From contig NZ_JANYMP010000007.1 in the NCBI RefSeq assembly GCF_025061645.1, positions 230,383 through 294,382 of the forward strand: a stretch of 64,000 bases of DNA, given 5' to 3'. Each line of letters begins with the position of its first letter. The first letter of the stretch is position 1. The notes beneath the pieces are model-generated. The model was not told the origin of the DNA. It ran no database searches and saw only the letters and a list, made by a program, of their open reading frames with translations. The stretch is from Umezawaea endophytica. GTDB taxonomy: Bacteria; Actinomycetota; Actinomycetes; Mycobacteriales; Pseudonocardiaceae. Of this stretch, positions 15,575 to 24,726 are shown piece after piece. Made by a program: the position numbers and the translations under genes.

Positions 15575-17103
15575 CCCTCACCCGCCGAGGTTTCCTCGGG
15601 CTGACAGCCGGGCTCTCGGCCGTCACGCTCACCGGCTGCGCCACCGACGCGCCCGCCCCCGCCGCGGCCGGTCCGCGCGGTGGCGGCAGGCTGCGGGCGG
15701 CGTTCGCGGGCGGTGGCGCCAAGGAGGTGCTCGACCCGCACCTGGCGAACCTGTTCGTCGAGGCCGCCCGGTCCAAGGCGGTGTTCGACAAGCTCGCCGA
15801 CCTCGGCCAGGACGTGTCCGCGCAGCCCCGGCTCGCGGAAAAGTGGGAGCCCAGCGCCGACCTCCTGCGCTGGCGCATCACCCTGCGCGAAGCGGTGTTC
15901 CACAACGGCAAGCCTGTGCGCGCGCAGGACGTGCTGGCCAGCTACGCCCGGATCCTCGATCCCCAGCGGACGTTCCGGGCGAAGTCCAGCCTGTCGCTGA
16001 TCGACCTGCCCAACAGCAGGGCGGTCGACGACCGGACCGTGGAGTTCGCGCTCACGCGGCCGTTCGTCGAGTTCCCCAACGCGCTGGCGGCGTTCGGGAC
16101 GTACATCGTGCCGGAGGGGACGGAGGACTTCACCGCGCCGATCGGGTCGGGCCCGTTCCGCTTCGAGTCGTTCGCCCCCGGCAAGTCGGTGCTGCTCAAG
16201 AGGAACGCGGACTACTGGGAGGGCGCGCCGCACCTGGACGAGCTGGAGTTCGTGATCGCCAACGAGGAGTCGGCGCGGGCGAACGCCCTGCTGGGCGGGC
16301 AGGTCGAGTACGCGCACGACCTCACGCCCACGACCGCGCGCGCCAACACCGGCAGCGACCGGATGACCCTGCACCGCTCGCCGAACAGCGCCGTGCAGTC
16401 GTTCGCGATGAAGGTGGACCGCGCGCCGTTCGACGACCCGGACCTGCGCGAGGCGCTGTTCCTGCTGGCCGACCGGCCGCAGTTGGTGGAGGCGGTGCTC
16501 GGCGGCAGCGGCCAGGTCGGCAACGACCTGTTCGGCAAGGGCTACGAGCACTACGCCGACGACATCCCGCAGCGCGGCCGTGACCTGGACCGGGCGAAGT
16601 TCCTGATCCGCAAGGCGGGCGCGGAAGGGCTGACCGTCAGGCTCGACACCTCCACGGCGGCGGCCGGGATGGTCGAGGCGGCGACGGTGTTCGCCGACCA
16701 GGCCAAGGGGTCCGGGCTGACCATCGAGGTCGTCACGGGCAACAAGGACAGCTACTGGTCGGACACGCTGAAGAACGGGTCGCTGTCGAGCTTCCGCTCC
16801 GGCGCCATGCCGATCGAGACGCACATCGCGCAGCGGCTGCTGTCCGACTCCGGCACGAACGTGACCAAGTGGGCACGGCCAGAGTTCGACGCGCTGTACC
16901 GGAAGGCGGTGTCCACAGTGGACGAGACGGAGCGCGCCGCCGCGTACCGGGAGATGCAGGGTTCCCTGCACGCCCAGGGCGGTTACCTGATGTGGGGCTT
17001 CGCCGACTGGATCGTCGGTACGTCGCCGAACGTCGGCGGCGTCGCGACCGCGCCCGCGAACACCCTGGACTGGGCGCGGTTCGACCGGGTGTGGCTGGGG
17101 TGA
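15571..17103 (+). CDS. ABC transporter family-5 substrate-binding lipoprotein (peptide/nickel/opine type)
   Basis: 510 aa. The N-terminus combines a twin-arginine motif (TRRGFLG) with a lipobox (TLTGC, Cys ~26), so it is a surface lipoprotein possibly exported by Tat. The body is the SBP family 5 fold (EKWEPSADLLRWRITLREAV, then GTYIVPEG and GSGPFRF). The same family includes NikA, OppA and the staphylopine receptor CntA. GTG start overlaps the methyltransferase stop. Together with the two permeases and the fused ATPase it forms a complete importer; uptake of the metal-loaded product is inferred from context. One iterated palindrome copy lies inside at 16911. Confidence 0.88.
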   Translation: MTLTRRGFLGLTAGLSAVTLTGCATDAPAPAAAGPRGGGRLRAAFAGGGAKEVLDPHLANLFVEAARSKAVFDKLADLGQDVSAQPRLAEKWEPSADLLRWRITLREAVFHNGKPVRAQDVLASYARILDPQRTFRAKSSLSLIDLPNSRAVDDRTVEFALTRPFVEFPNALAAFGTYIVPEGTEDFTAPIGSGPFRFESFAPGKSVLLKRNADYWEGAPHLDELEFVIANEESARANALLGGQVEYAHDLTPTTARANTGSDRMTLHRSPNSAVQSFAMKVDRAPFDDPDLREALFLLADRPQLVEAVLGGSGQVGNDLFGKGYEHYADDIPQRGRDLDRAKFLIRKAGAEGLTVRLDTSTAAAGMVEAATVFADQAKGSGLTIEVVTGNKDSYWSDTLKNGSLSSFRSGAMPIETHIAQRLLSDSGTNVTKWARPEFDALYRKAVSTVDETERAAAYREMQGSLHAQGGYLMWGFADWIVGTSPNVGGVATAPANTLDWARFDRVWLG

Positions 17104-18050
17104 GCCTGCGCCGGTACGCCGTCCGGCGGCTCGGCCTCGGCGTGCTCCAGGTGCTGGCCGTGGCGACCCTGGTGTTCCTGCTCGTGCGGGCCCTGCCGGG
17201 CGACGCGGCCGTCGCGCTGGCGGGCGACAACCCCGACCCGCGACGGATCGAGGAGATCCGGGTGGCGATGGGGCTCGACCAGCCTGCGCTGGAGCGCTGG
17301 TGGGCGTGGCTGTCGGGCCTCCCCCGGCTGGACCTCGGCGTCTCGCTGATCTCCGGCAGGCCGGTCTCGGAGTTCCTGCTCGACGGCCTCGGCCCCACGG
17401 CGGCGCTCGCCGTGCTCACCCTCGTGCTGCTCGTCCCGGTGTCGGTGCTGGTCGGCGTGCTGGCGGCGCTGCGCGAGGGCGGTGTGCTCGACCGGGTGCT
17501 CACGGCGATCAGCGTCGGGCTGCACTCGATCCCGGAGTTCGCGCTGGCCATCGTCCTGATCGCCCTGTTCGGCGTCCAGCTCCGCTGGCTGCCGCCGACG
17601 GCCGTCGGCGCGGGCGGGAACCTGCTCGCCCACCCGGAGGTGCTGGTGCTGCCGCTGGTGGTGCTGCTCGCCCGGCCGATCTGCTCGATCAGCAGGCTGG
17701 TGCGGGCGGGGATGATCGACGCGCTGGCGTCGGACCACGTGCGGCACGCCCGCAGGCTCGGGATCGGCGTGACGCGGATCCGGTTCGCCCACGCCCTGCC
17801 GAACGCGCTGGCCCCGGCGGTGCAGCAGGTCGCGCGGACCACCGACTGGCTGCTGGGCGGCGTGATCGTCGTGGAGGCGGTGTTCGTCATCCCCGGACTG
17901 GGCACCGCGCTGGTCGACGCGGTCGCGGGCCGCGACCTGCCGGTGGTGCAGGGGCTCGCGGTCGTCTTCGCCGTCACCACCGTGCTGGTGAACCTGCTCG
18001 CCGACCTGGCCGCGTTCCGGCTGGCGCCCCGATCGGCGGGGCTGGCGTGA
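17100..18050 (+). CDS. ABC transporter permease, DppB/NikB type
   Basis: 316 aa. N-terminus RRYAVRRLGLGVLQVLAVATL and FLLVRALPGD are the family start; the ATPase-coupling loop RHARRLGIGVTRIRFAHALPN follows near residue 220. About six membrane segments. GTG start overlaps the lipoprotein stop by 4 nt. It is the first of two permeases that form the channel of the importer encoded at 15571-20304. Confidence 0.88.
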   Translation: MSLRRYAVRRLGLGVLQVLAVATLVFLLVRALPGDAAVALAGDNPDPRRIEEIRVAMGLDQPALERWWAWLSGLPRLDLGVSLISGRPVSEFLLDGLGPTAALAVLTLVLLVPVSVLVGVLAALREGGVLDRVLTAISVGLHSIPEFALAIVLIALFGVQLRWLPPTAVGAGGNLLAHPEVLVLPLVVLLARPICSISRLVRAGMIDALASDHVRHARRLGIGVTRIRFAHALPNALAPAVQQVARTTDWLLGGVIVVEAVFVIPGLGTALVDAVAGRDLPVVQGLAVVFAVTTVLVNLLADLAAFRLAPRSAGLA

Positions 18051-18823
18051 GGGCCGTCGGCGGTCTGCTGGTCGTCATCCCGCTGGCGCTCGCGCTGCTC
18101 GGGCCGCTGGTCGTCCCGGACGAGCTGACCAGGGGTGCGCCGTTCGCGGCGGACCACCTGCTGGGCACCGACTTCGTCGGCCGGGACGTGTGGCACCAGG
18201 TGCTCGCGGGCGGTCGGACGGTCGTGCTCGTCGCGCTGCTGGCGACGCTCGGGTCCTACGCCGTCGGCGTGCCGTGGGGCGTGCTCGCGGCGACGTCGCG
18301 GCTCCGGCTGGTCGACGAGCTGGTGATGCGGCCGCTGGACCTGCTGCTCGCCGTGCCGTCGCTGCTGGTGCTGATCCTGGTCGCGGCCATCGCGGGCCAG
18401 GGGCTGGCGGTGCTGGTGGGCGTGGTCGTCCTGGTCAACTTCCCCGACGTGGCCAGGCTGTCCCGCGCCGCCGCGCTGGAGATCGCCGGGCGCCCGGCGC
18501 TGGAGGCGATGCGGATGCAGGGCGAGTCGTGGTGGCGGACGTCGATCGTCTACACCGGGCGGTCGATGCTCCGCACCGTGGCGGCCGACGTCGGCACCCG
18601 GCTGACCAGCGCCCTGTACCTGGTGGCGTCGGCCAGTTTCCTCGGTGTCGGCGTGCCGCCCGACGCCGCCGACTGGGCCGTCATGGTCGACCGCAACCGC
18701 GGCGGCCTGTTCCTCCAGCCGTGGGCGGTCGTCGTGCCCGCGCTGCTGGTCGTGTCGCTGTCGATCGGGCTCAACCTGGTGTTCGACCGCGCACTGCGAA
18801 CCCGTTCGGAGGTCCGGGTGTGA
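18047..18823 (+). CDS. ABC transporter permease, DppC/NikC type
   Basis: 258 aa, a little short for the family because the N-terminal cytoplasmic stretch is reduced. HLLGTDFVGRDVWHQVLAGGR is the DppC signature after the first helix. The coupling loop lies near MRMQGESWWRTSIVYTGRS, and SASFLGVGVPPDAADWAVMV is the usual C-terminal element. GTG start overlaps the partner permease. Second channel subunit of the importer. Confidence 0.87.
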   Translation: MRAVGGLLVVIPLALALLGPLVVPDELTRGAPFAADHLLGTDFVGRDVWHQVLAGGRTVVLVALLATLGSYAVGVPWGVLAATSRLRLVDELVMRPLDLLLAVPSLLVLILVAAIAGQGLAVLVGVVVLVNFPDVARLSRAAALEIAGRPALEAMRMQGESWWRTSIVYTGRSMLRTVAADVGTRLTSALYLVASASFLGVGVPPDAADWAVMVDRNRGGLFLQPWAVVVPALLVVSLSIGLNLVFDRALRTRSEVRV

Positions 18824-20304
18824 CCCCCGTGGTGCACGTCGAGGACCTGCGAGCCGTCGCGGGCGGGACCGTGCTGCTGGACGGCGTGAGCTTCGCGCTG
18901 GCGGCGGGCCGGGTGCTCGCGCTGGTCGGCGCGTCCGGCAGCGGCAAGACGACCACCGGTCTCGCGCTGCTCGGTGAGCACGCGCCGGGCGTCGTCGTGA
19001 CCGGCCGGGTCTCGGTGGCCGGGCGGGTCGGGTTCGTCCCGCAGCACCCGTCGAGCGTGCTCAACCCCGTCCGCCGGATCGGCGGGGTGTTCCGGGAGAT
19101 CGCCGCGGCGCGCGGGGGTCAGCACCTGGTCGCCACGGCGTTGCGGCGGGCACGGGTGCCCGAGGAGCTGCTGCGCCGGTTCCCGCACCAGCTCTCCGGC
19201 GGGCAGCAGCAACGGGTGGTGCTCGCGCAGGCGCTGGTCGGCGACCCGGCGGTGCTCGTGGCCGACGAGCCCACCACCGGTCAGGACCCGATCACCCGCG
19301 CCGAGGTCGTGGACGAACTCGCGGCGGTCGTGGCGCAGGGCGTGGCCGTCGTGCTGCTCACCCACGACCTGGACGTCGTCCGGGCGCTGGCCGACGAGGT
19401 CGTGGTGCTGCGCGGGGGCCGGGTCGTGGAGGCGGGCCCGGCCGACGACGTGCTGACCCGGCCCCGGCAGGAGTACACGCGCGCCCTCGTCGCCGCCCAG
19501 CCTCGGGTCACCGTGCCCTCCGAGGCCCCGGACACCGTGCCACGGCTGGAGGTCCGCGACCTGACCGCGACCCACCGCCGGGCCACCGTCCTGCACGGGG
19601 TGGACGTGGCGGTCGGCGCGGGCGAGTGCCTGGCCGTCGTCGGGCGGTCCGGGAGCGGCAAGACCACCCTCGCCCGGTGCGTCGCCGGGCTGCACGAGTC
19701 CCGCACCGGTGACGTGCTGCTCGACGGCCGGGGGCTGGCCCGCTCGCTGCGCCGCCGCTCCAGTGCCGACCTCGCGGCGGTGCAGTACGTGTTCCAGGAC
19801 GCGCGGGGGTCGTTCGACGAGCACCGGAGTGTGCTCGACCAGGTCGCCCGCACCGCCGTGCGGCTGCGCGGAACGTCCACTTCGGACGCTCGACGGGGCG
19901 CGCTGGACGCGCTGGCCGGGGTCGGGCTGGACGAGTGCACCGCGGCCCGGCGCCCGGCGGGCCTGTCCGGTGGCGAACTCCAGCGCGCCGCGCTCGTCCG
20001 GGCTCTGCTCGCGCGCCCGGACGTGGTGGTCTGCGACGAGATCACCTCCGGCCTGGACACCCTGACCCAGGCGGCGCTGCTGGACCAGCTCGCCGACCTG
20101 CGCGCCGCGCACGGCTGCGCGCTCGTGCTGATCAGCCACGACCTCGGCGTCGTCGCCCGGCTCGCGGACCGCGTCGCGGTGCTGCACGAGGGCCGCGTCG
20201 TCGAAGCGGGCCCGGCCCGCGCCGTGCTCGGCTCCCCCACCCACCCGGTGACCACCGGCCTGCTCGGCAGTGCGGGCCGACGAACAGAGGAGAAGCGGAA
20301 GTGA
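18820..20304 (+). CDS. ABC transporter ATPase with two fused nucleotide-binding domains (DppD-DppF fusion)
   Basis: 494 aa holding two complete ATPase domains. The first has Walker A GASGSGKTT (~41), signature LSGGQQQRV and Walker B VLVADEPT; the second has Walker A GRSGSGKTT (~273), signature LSGGELQRA and Walker B VVVCDEIT. In most oligopeptide/nickel importers these are separate proteins, although fusions are known. It energises the permease pair upstream. GTG start overlaps the permease stop as GTGA. Confidence 0.9.
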   Translation: MTPVVHVEDLRAVAGGTVLLDGVSFALAAGRVLALVGASGSGKTTTGLALLGEHAPGVVVTGRVSVAGRVGFVPQHPSSVLNPVRRIGGVFREIAAARGGQHLVATALRRARVPEELLRRFPHQLSGGQQQRVVLAQALVGDPAVLVADEPTTGQDPITRAEVVDELAAVVAQGVAVVLLTHDLDVVRALADEVVVLRGGRVVEAGPADDVLTRPRQEYTRALVAAQPRVTVPSEAPDTVPRLEVRDLTATHRRATVLHGVDVAVGAGECLAVVGRSGSGKTTLARCVAGLHESRTGDVLLDGRGLARSLRRRSSADLAAVQYVFQDARGSFDEHRSVLDQVARTAVRLRGTSTSDARRGALDALAGVGLDECTAARRPAGLSGGELQRAALVRALLARPDVVVCDEITSGLDTLTQAALLDQLADLRAAHGCALVLISHDLGVVARLADRVAVLHEGRVVEAGPARAVLGSPTHPVTTGLLGSAGRRTEEKRK

Positions 20305-20852
20305 CCAGGTACCACCGCGAAGTCGGCCCCTACGAGGTCCGGCCCGCGACCGAGGCGGACCTGCCGGGCGCGCGCAGCGTCATGCTGGACACCTTCTACC
20401 ACGAGTTCGGCTACGGCTACCGGCCCGAGTGGCACGCCGACGTGGTCGACCTGGCCGGGGCGTACCTGGTCCCCGAACGGCACGCGCTGTTCGTGGCGAC
20501 CAAGGGCGACGAGGTCGTGGCCACCACCGGCGTCCGCTCGACCGCGCCGAAGAGCCCGCCGCACCCGGCGTGGCTCGCCGAGCGATACCCGTCCGGACCG
20601 ACCGCGCAGCTCTTCCGCGTGTACGTGCGGCCCGAGCACCGCCGCTGCGGCCTGGCGAAGGCGCTCGTGGCGCTGGCGACGGAGTTCGTCGCCGACATCC
20701 CGAGCTACGAACGCCTGTACCTGCACACCGACACGCGGATCGAGGGCGCCGAACCGTTCTGGCGGTCGGCGGCCACCGAAGTCCACGACAACCGCGACGG
20801 CGACCCGATCAGCTTCCAGACCGTGCACTTCGAGATCCCGCTGGCCCGGTAG
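20301..20852 (+). CDS. GNAT-family N-acetyltransferase, last gene of the operon
   Basis: 183 aa. GNAT motif A is visible as LFRVYVRPEHRRCGLAKALV (acetyl-CoA pyrophosphate-binding R-x-x-G-x-A, ~100-119). GTG start with GGAG upstream overlaps the ATPase stop as GTGA, the tenth such junction in a row. It may acylate an amine in the product, or detoxify or inactivate it on return. The 3' end overlaps the convergent membrane-protein gene by 44 bp. Confidence 0.82.
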   Translation: MTRYHREVGPYEVRPATEADLPGARSVMLDTFYHEFGYGYRPEWHADVVDLAGAYLVPERHALFVATKGDEVVATTGVRSTAPKSPPHPAWLAERYPSGPTAQLFRVYVRPEHRRCGLAKALVALATEFVADIPSYERLYLHTDTRIEGAEPFWRSAATEVHDNRDGDPISFQTVHFEIPLAR

Positions 20853-21471
20853 CGCGGGTCAGCACCCGGTCGAGCGCCACGGCCCCTGCCGCCAGCGCGC
20901 CGAACAGGAGCCCGACGACGACGCAGTTGACCAGCACCGCCGGGTAGCCGAGGACTCGGACGTCCAGGAACGGGTACGGGTAGAAGTCCGCGAACGGTCC
21001 GCGGACGAGCGTGAACACCAGCCACGCCAACGGGAACACGAGCGAGAGCAGGACGACCCTGGCACCGGCTGGCGCCCGCGGGCCGAACAGCAGCCAGCCC
21101 ACGACGGTCAGCAGCGGTGACGCGGTGTGCAGCAGGAAGTCCGCCAGCGCCGCGTAGCCCTGCAACTCCTGGAGGCCCGCCAGAGCGAGGTGGAAGACGA
21201 TCCCGGTGACGGCGATGCCGACCAGCCCCGCCAACCGGAAGACGCGGAACACCGTGGACGGGCGGTTCGGGTTCGCCGCGAGCAGCCCGGTCGTCACGCA
21301 GACGATCACGTTGGACTGCACGGTGAAGAAGCAGTACATCGTGAACAGCCGGGCCCCGACGGAGTCGCCCCGGCCGCTGGTCCCGCTCAACACCATCTGG
21401 ACGACCAGTCCCACGAGGACGACCAGCGCCGTCGCGCCGAACCAGAGCCGGGCCGTCGTGCGCTTGTCCAT
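20809..21471 (-). CDS. Pr6Pr-like integral membrane protein
   Basis: 220 aa with six predicted membrane helices. TMYCFFTVQSNVIVC, LADFLLHTASPLL and GPFADFYPYPFLDV fit the FAR-17a/AIG1-like (Pr6Pr) family found in actinobacteria, where residues in the third and fifth helices are conserved. ATG at 21471 has GAGGG 9 nt upstream; an upstream TTG is less likely. Convergent with the acetyltransferase and overlapping its end. Function unknown; some eukaryotic relatives are lipid (FAHFA) hydrolases. Confidence 0.75.
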   Translation of the reverse strand: MDKRTTARLWFGATALVVLVGLVVQMVLSGTSGRGDSVGARLFTMYCFFTVQSNVIVCVTTGLLAANPNRPSTVFRVFRLAGLVGIAVTGIVFHLALAGLQELQGYAALADFLLHTASPLLTVVGWLLFGPRAPAGARVVLLSLVFPLAWLVFTLVRGPFADFYPYPFLDVRVLGYPAVLVNCVVVGLLFGALAAGAVALDRVLTRATGPAGSRSARSGS

Positions 21472-21570
21472 GTGTGCCAACCCTCAGCGGTTCCGGAGTC
21501 CGGAACCCTGTCTACTGGCAGGCCCGGTCGGGCGACACCCGGAGCCGCCGAGTCCGCCCGACCGGGTGAC

Positions 21571-21602
21571 GGGTCAGCGGGTCAGCGGGTCAGCGGGTCA
21601 GC
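21571..21602. repeat. Four tandem copies of GGGTCAGC spanning a stop codon
   Basis: Four exact 8-bp units in a row. The TGA stop of the GH3 gene (minus strand, 21590-21592) lies within the third unit, and because 8 is not a multiple of 3, successive units offer TGA in different frames. Gain or loss of a unit by slippage would change only the last few residues. Too short and too few to be a CRISPR. Confidence 0.85.
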
Positions 21603-24550
21603 CGGAACGTCGACACCACCGCCGGGGCGTCGAACACCAGGAACACGTCGTGCGTGCCGGACGCCCTCGCCAGGTCGGCGGAAACCGTCCGGAAGGTGTA
21701 CTTGTCCGCGGTGGCGGGGAGGTCGACGACGCCCAGGACGCGGCCGTCGACCGGGTCGTCCAGGCGGACCGTCAGCCGGGCCCCGGTCGGGCTGGAGGCG
21801 GTGACGGCGACGCGCTGGGCGTTGGTGAGGCGGGCGTCGCGGTAGGCGAGCCGGCCACCCGCGGCGACCGACGCCGACGTGCCGCCCGACTTGCTGGTGT
21901 CGGTGAGCGTGACGCCCGCGTAGTCGTCGAAGTTCTGCGCCTGCGTCGGTTTGCCGAGGTCGCGGTCCGGGATCCGGTCCGCCGCGACCACGACGGGCAG
22001 CGTGCGGACGATGTCGGTGGCCGACCGGCCGACCGAGAAGTCGTACCGGCCGCCCTCCACCACGGACTTCTCGCGCGTCACGTCCCAGGTCGCCAGGTCG
22101 GCGGCCTTGACCGTGAGCGTCACGGTCCGGCGTTGCCCCGCGGGGACTTCGACCTTCTGGAACGCCCGCAGCCGCTTGTCGGCCTTCGGGGCGCGGCCGT
22201 CGCGGGCGCTGGTGTAGAGCTGCACCACGTCCGCGCCGTCGCGGGAACCGGTGTTGGTCACGTCGACCCGGACCCGCACCACGCCGTTCGCGGTGGTGAC
22301 GGGCCGGTCCACCCGCACGTTGTCGTAGCGGAACGACGTGTAGCTCAGGCCGTACCCGAAGGGGTAGAGCGGGGTGCCCCGGTAGTACTGGTAGGTCATG
22401 CCGGTCTTGGCGATGTCGTAGTCGAGGATGCTCGGCAGGCCCGCGTCCGAGGCGTACCAGGTCTGGGTGAGCCGCCCGCTCGGGTTGCGGTCGCCGAACA
22501 GCACGTCCGCGAGCGCATGACCCGTTTCCTGGCCCGCGTGGGTCGTCCACAGCAGACCGGGGACGTCGTGGGCGTCCCAACCGGTCGTGGGGTAGCTGTT
22601 CTCCACCACCACGACGGTGTTCGGGTTGGCCGCGCGCACGGCGTCGACCAACGCCATCTGCGCCGGGGCGAGTTCGGTGCTCGCGCGGTCGTTGTCCTCA
22701 CGGCCGTTGATGAACGGCATGCTGCCCACGACGACCACCGCCGTGTCGGCCCCCTTGGCCGCCGCGACGGCCGCGTCGACGCCGCCCGCCAGCACCTCGC
22801 GGGAGAACCTCGTCGCGCCTGCCGCGTCGGGCGCGGAGAACCGGAGCACGCCGTCCGCGCCGACCACGCCGAACCTGTTGGGCCCGAACCAGGGTTGGGT
22901 GACCTCGTTGCCCGCGTACTCGACCACGACCGACCCGTCCGGCTGGGTGGCCAGCTTCACCTGCTGCTGCACGAACCAGCCGTTGGGCTGGGCGGCGTTG
23001 TTGACGAGCGCGCCGCCGGAGTAGGTGAGGTACTTGCCGTTGGCGACGGTGCGCAGGGTGGACTTCCCGGTGCCCCAGTCGAACACGTCGAACGACTGGG
23101 GCGCACCGGCCGTCCCGCCGTCCTCGACCAGCGCGCCGCCCGCCGGGTCGGTCGACGCCGTCAGGTAGCGGCCGGTGGCGGGGTTCTTCAACGCGATCCG
23201 GTCCACGCCCTCGGCGGACGCCACGGTGCCGCCGAACCGCTCCCGGACACCCTGCAACGGGGTCACGCGGTACGGCATCGTGCCGCTGTACCAGTCCTCG
23301 TACAGGGTGTCGGCCAGCGGGCCGACGACGGCGATCTTCCTCGACCGGCCCGCGTTCAGCGGGAGGACGTTCTTCTCGTTGCGCAGCAACACCACCTGCT
23401 CGGCGGCGGCCTGCCGCGCGAGCGCCCGGTGCTCCGGCGCGCCGATGACGTCCGGGGTGATCCCCGCGTACGGGTCGCGGCCCGGCGGGTCGAACTCGCC
23501 CAGCCGGAAGCGCAGCGACAGCAGGTGCCGCACGGCGTCGTCGACGTCCGCGACGGTGAGCGATCCCTGTGCCAGCGCGGCTTTCACCGCCGTGACGGTG
23601 GGGACGCCGTTCACGCCGTCGTCGGTGAAGCTGTCGAGGCCCGCCTTGATCGCGCCCGCCGCGGCGTCCGCCTTGGTGGCGAAGTAGCCCTGCGAGTTCA
23701 CCAGGTTCGTCGGGGCGCCCGCGTCGCTGACGATCGCGATGTCCCGCTCCGACCACGACCGCACGGCGCCGTCGAGGTCGGGTTCCGCGGTGGTGGGCCT
23801 GCCGTTGACCAGGTTGTACGACGGCATGACGGCGTTCGCCGCCCCGGCCCGCAGCACCGGCTCGAACGCCTGCTGGTCGTAGTCGCGCAGGATCCGCGGC
23901 GGCACCGAGGAACTGGTGGTGGACCGGTCGACCTCGTTGTTGTAGGCCAGGTAGTGCTTCAACGTCGCCGCAGTCCGTAGGTGGTCCGGGTCGTCGCCCT
24001 GCATGCCGCCGCCGTACGCGGTGGCGATCCGGGCGGTCAGCAGCGGGTCCTCGGAGTAGCCCTCCTCGTTGCGGCCCCAGCGCGGGTCGCGCAGCAGGTT
24101 CACCACCGGCGCCCACACGTTGAGGCCCCACACCGTGGGGTTGCGCGCGTGGAAACCGCGCGCCTCGGTGCCGACGGCCGTGCCGACCCTCTTCACCAGG
24201 TCCGGGTTCCACGTGGTGCCGAGGCCGAGTGCCTGGGGGAACACGGTTCCGTCCGCGTAGACGACGTCGCCGTTGTGGTCGTAGTCGGTCGACCAGGCCA
24301 CGCCGTGCAGCGCCTCGGTGCCGGTCTTGAACACCGCCATGCCCAGCCGCGGGATCGCGGGCTGGTACTGGTGCAGCAGCGACACCTTCTCGTCGAGGGT
24401 GAGCCGCCCGAGCAGGTCGTCGACCCGCGCGGCGAGCGGGAGGTCCGGGTCGCGGAACGGGGGTGGAGCGGCGGAGCCGACCCCCACCGGGGCCGCCAGC
24501 ACCGCGGCCACCAGCAGTGCCAGGACGCGCCTCACCGGTGTTCCGCCCAT
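21590..24550 (-). CDS. Large secreted GH3 glycoside hydrolase with fascin-like insert and C-terminal CBM6-like domain
   Basis: 986 aa. Signal peptide to about residue 28; GH3 N-terminal barrel (~35-330) with the nucleophile Asp in IAIVSDAGAP; GH3 C-terminal domain interrupted by an insert (~430-560) with the trefoil-like rhythm of fascin-type folds (RYLTAST, KYLTYSGG). Then GTPLYPFGYGLSYTSF and a fibronectin-III-like domain, and finally a beta-sandwich resembling CBM6 (ending SGTHDVFLVFDAP). It probably removes beta-linked glucose or xylose from plant oligosaccharides. ATG at 24550 has AAGGTGG upstream. Divergent from a LacI regulator and an ABC importer, with shared palindromes. Confidence 0.85.
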   Translation of the reverse strand: MGGTPVRRVLALLVAAVLAAPVGVGSAAPPPFRDPDLPLAARVDDLLGRLTLDEKVSLLHQYQPAIPRLGMAVFKTGTEALHGVAWSTDYDHNGDVVYADGTVFPQALGLGTTWNPDLVKRVGTAVGTEARGFHARNPTVWGLNVWAPVVNLLRDPRWGRNEEGYSEDPLLTARIATAYGGGMQGDDPDHLRTAATLKHYLAYNNEVDRSTTSSSVPPRILRDYDQQAFEPVLRAGAANAVMPSYNLVNGRPTTAEPDLDGAVRSWSERDIAIVSDAGAPTNLVNSQGYFATKADAAAGAIKAGLDSFTDDGVNGVPTVTAVKAALAQGSLTVADVDDAVRHLLSLRFRLGEFDPPGRDPYAGITPDVIGAPEHRALARQAAAEQVVLLRNEKNVLPLNAGRSRKIAVVGPLADTLYEDWYSGTMPYRVTPLQGVRERFGGTVASAEGVDRIALKNPATGRYLTASTDPAGGALVEDGGTAGAPQSFDVFDWGTGKSTLRTVANGKYLTYSGGALVNNAAQPNGWFVQQQVKLATQPDGSVVVEYAGNEVTQPWFGPNRFGVVGADGVLRFSAPDAAGATRFSREVLAGGVDAAVAAAKGADTAVVVVGSMPFINGREDNDRASTELAPAQMALVDAVRAANPNTVVVVENSYPTTGWDAHDVPGLLWTTHAGQETGHALADVLFGDRNPSGRLTQTWYASDAGLPSILDYDIAKTGMTYQYYRGTPLYPFGYGLSYTSFRYDNVRVDRPVTTANGVVRVRVDVTNTGSRDGADVVQLYTSARDGRAPKADKRLRAFQKVEVPAGQRRTVTLTVKAADLATWDVTREKSVVEGGRYDFSVGRSATDIVRTLPVVVAADRIPDRDLGKPTQAQNFDDYAGVTLTDTSKSGGTSASVAAGGRLAYRDARLTNAQRVAVTASSPTGARLTVRLDDPVDGRVLGVVDLPATADKYTFRTVSADLARASGTHDVFLVFDAPAVVSTFRLTR

Positions 24551-24573
24551 GGTTCCACCTTCGCAGAAGATCG

Positions 24574-24582
24574 TTCGTCGAA
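24574..24582. promoter_or_regulatory. TTCG-T-CGAA, candidate LacI-family half operator at the GH3 promoter
   Basis: TTCGTCGAA, a perfect 4-1-4 inverted repeat 24 bp upstream of the GH3 ATG. TTCGACGAA recurs at 24719-24727 near the LacI side of the same intergenic region. It may belong to the same operator system as the longer dyad at 24727. Low confidence because the motif is short. Confidence 0.35.
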
Positions 24583-24726
24583 TCGGTTCGATGAAATCCA
24601 CCCAGGACCGCCCAGCACTATTGCACCGCTGTTACAAGGGGGTCAAGGAGCGTTCGGAGTAGCCGCCCACAACGCTCTGACCTGCTACGGAAATACTGAA
24701 TCGGACACGACCTGGGCGTTCGACGA

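Noticed and set aside
21571-21602. Possible CRISPR array
   Set aside because: Units are 8 bp and directly adjacent, with no spacers and no cas genes nearby.
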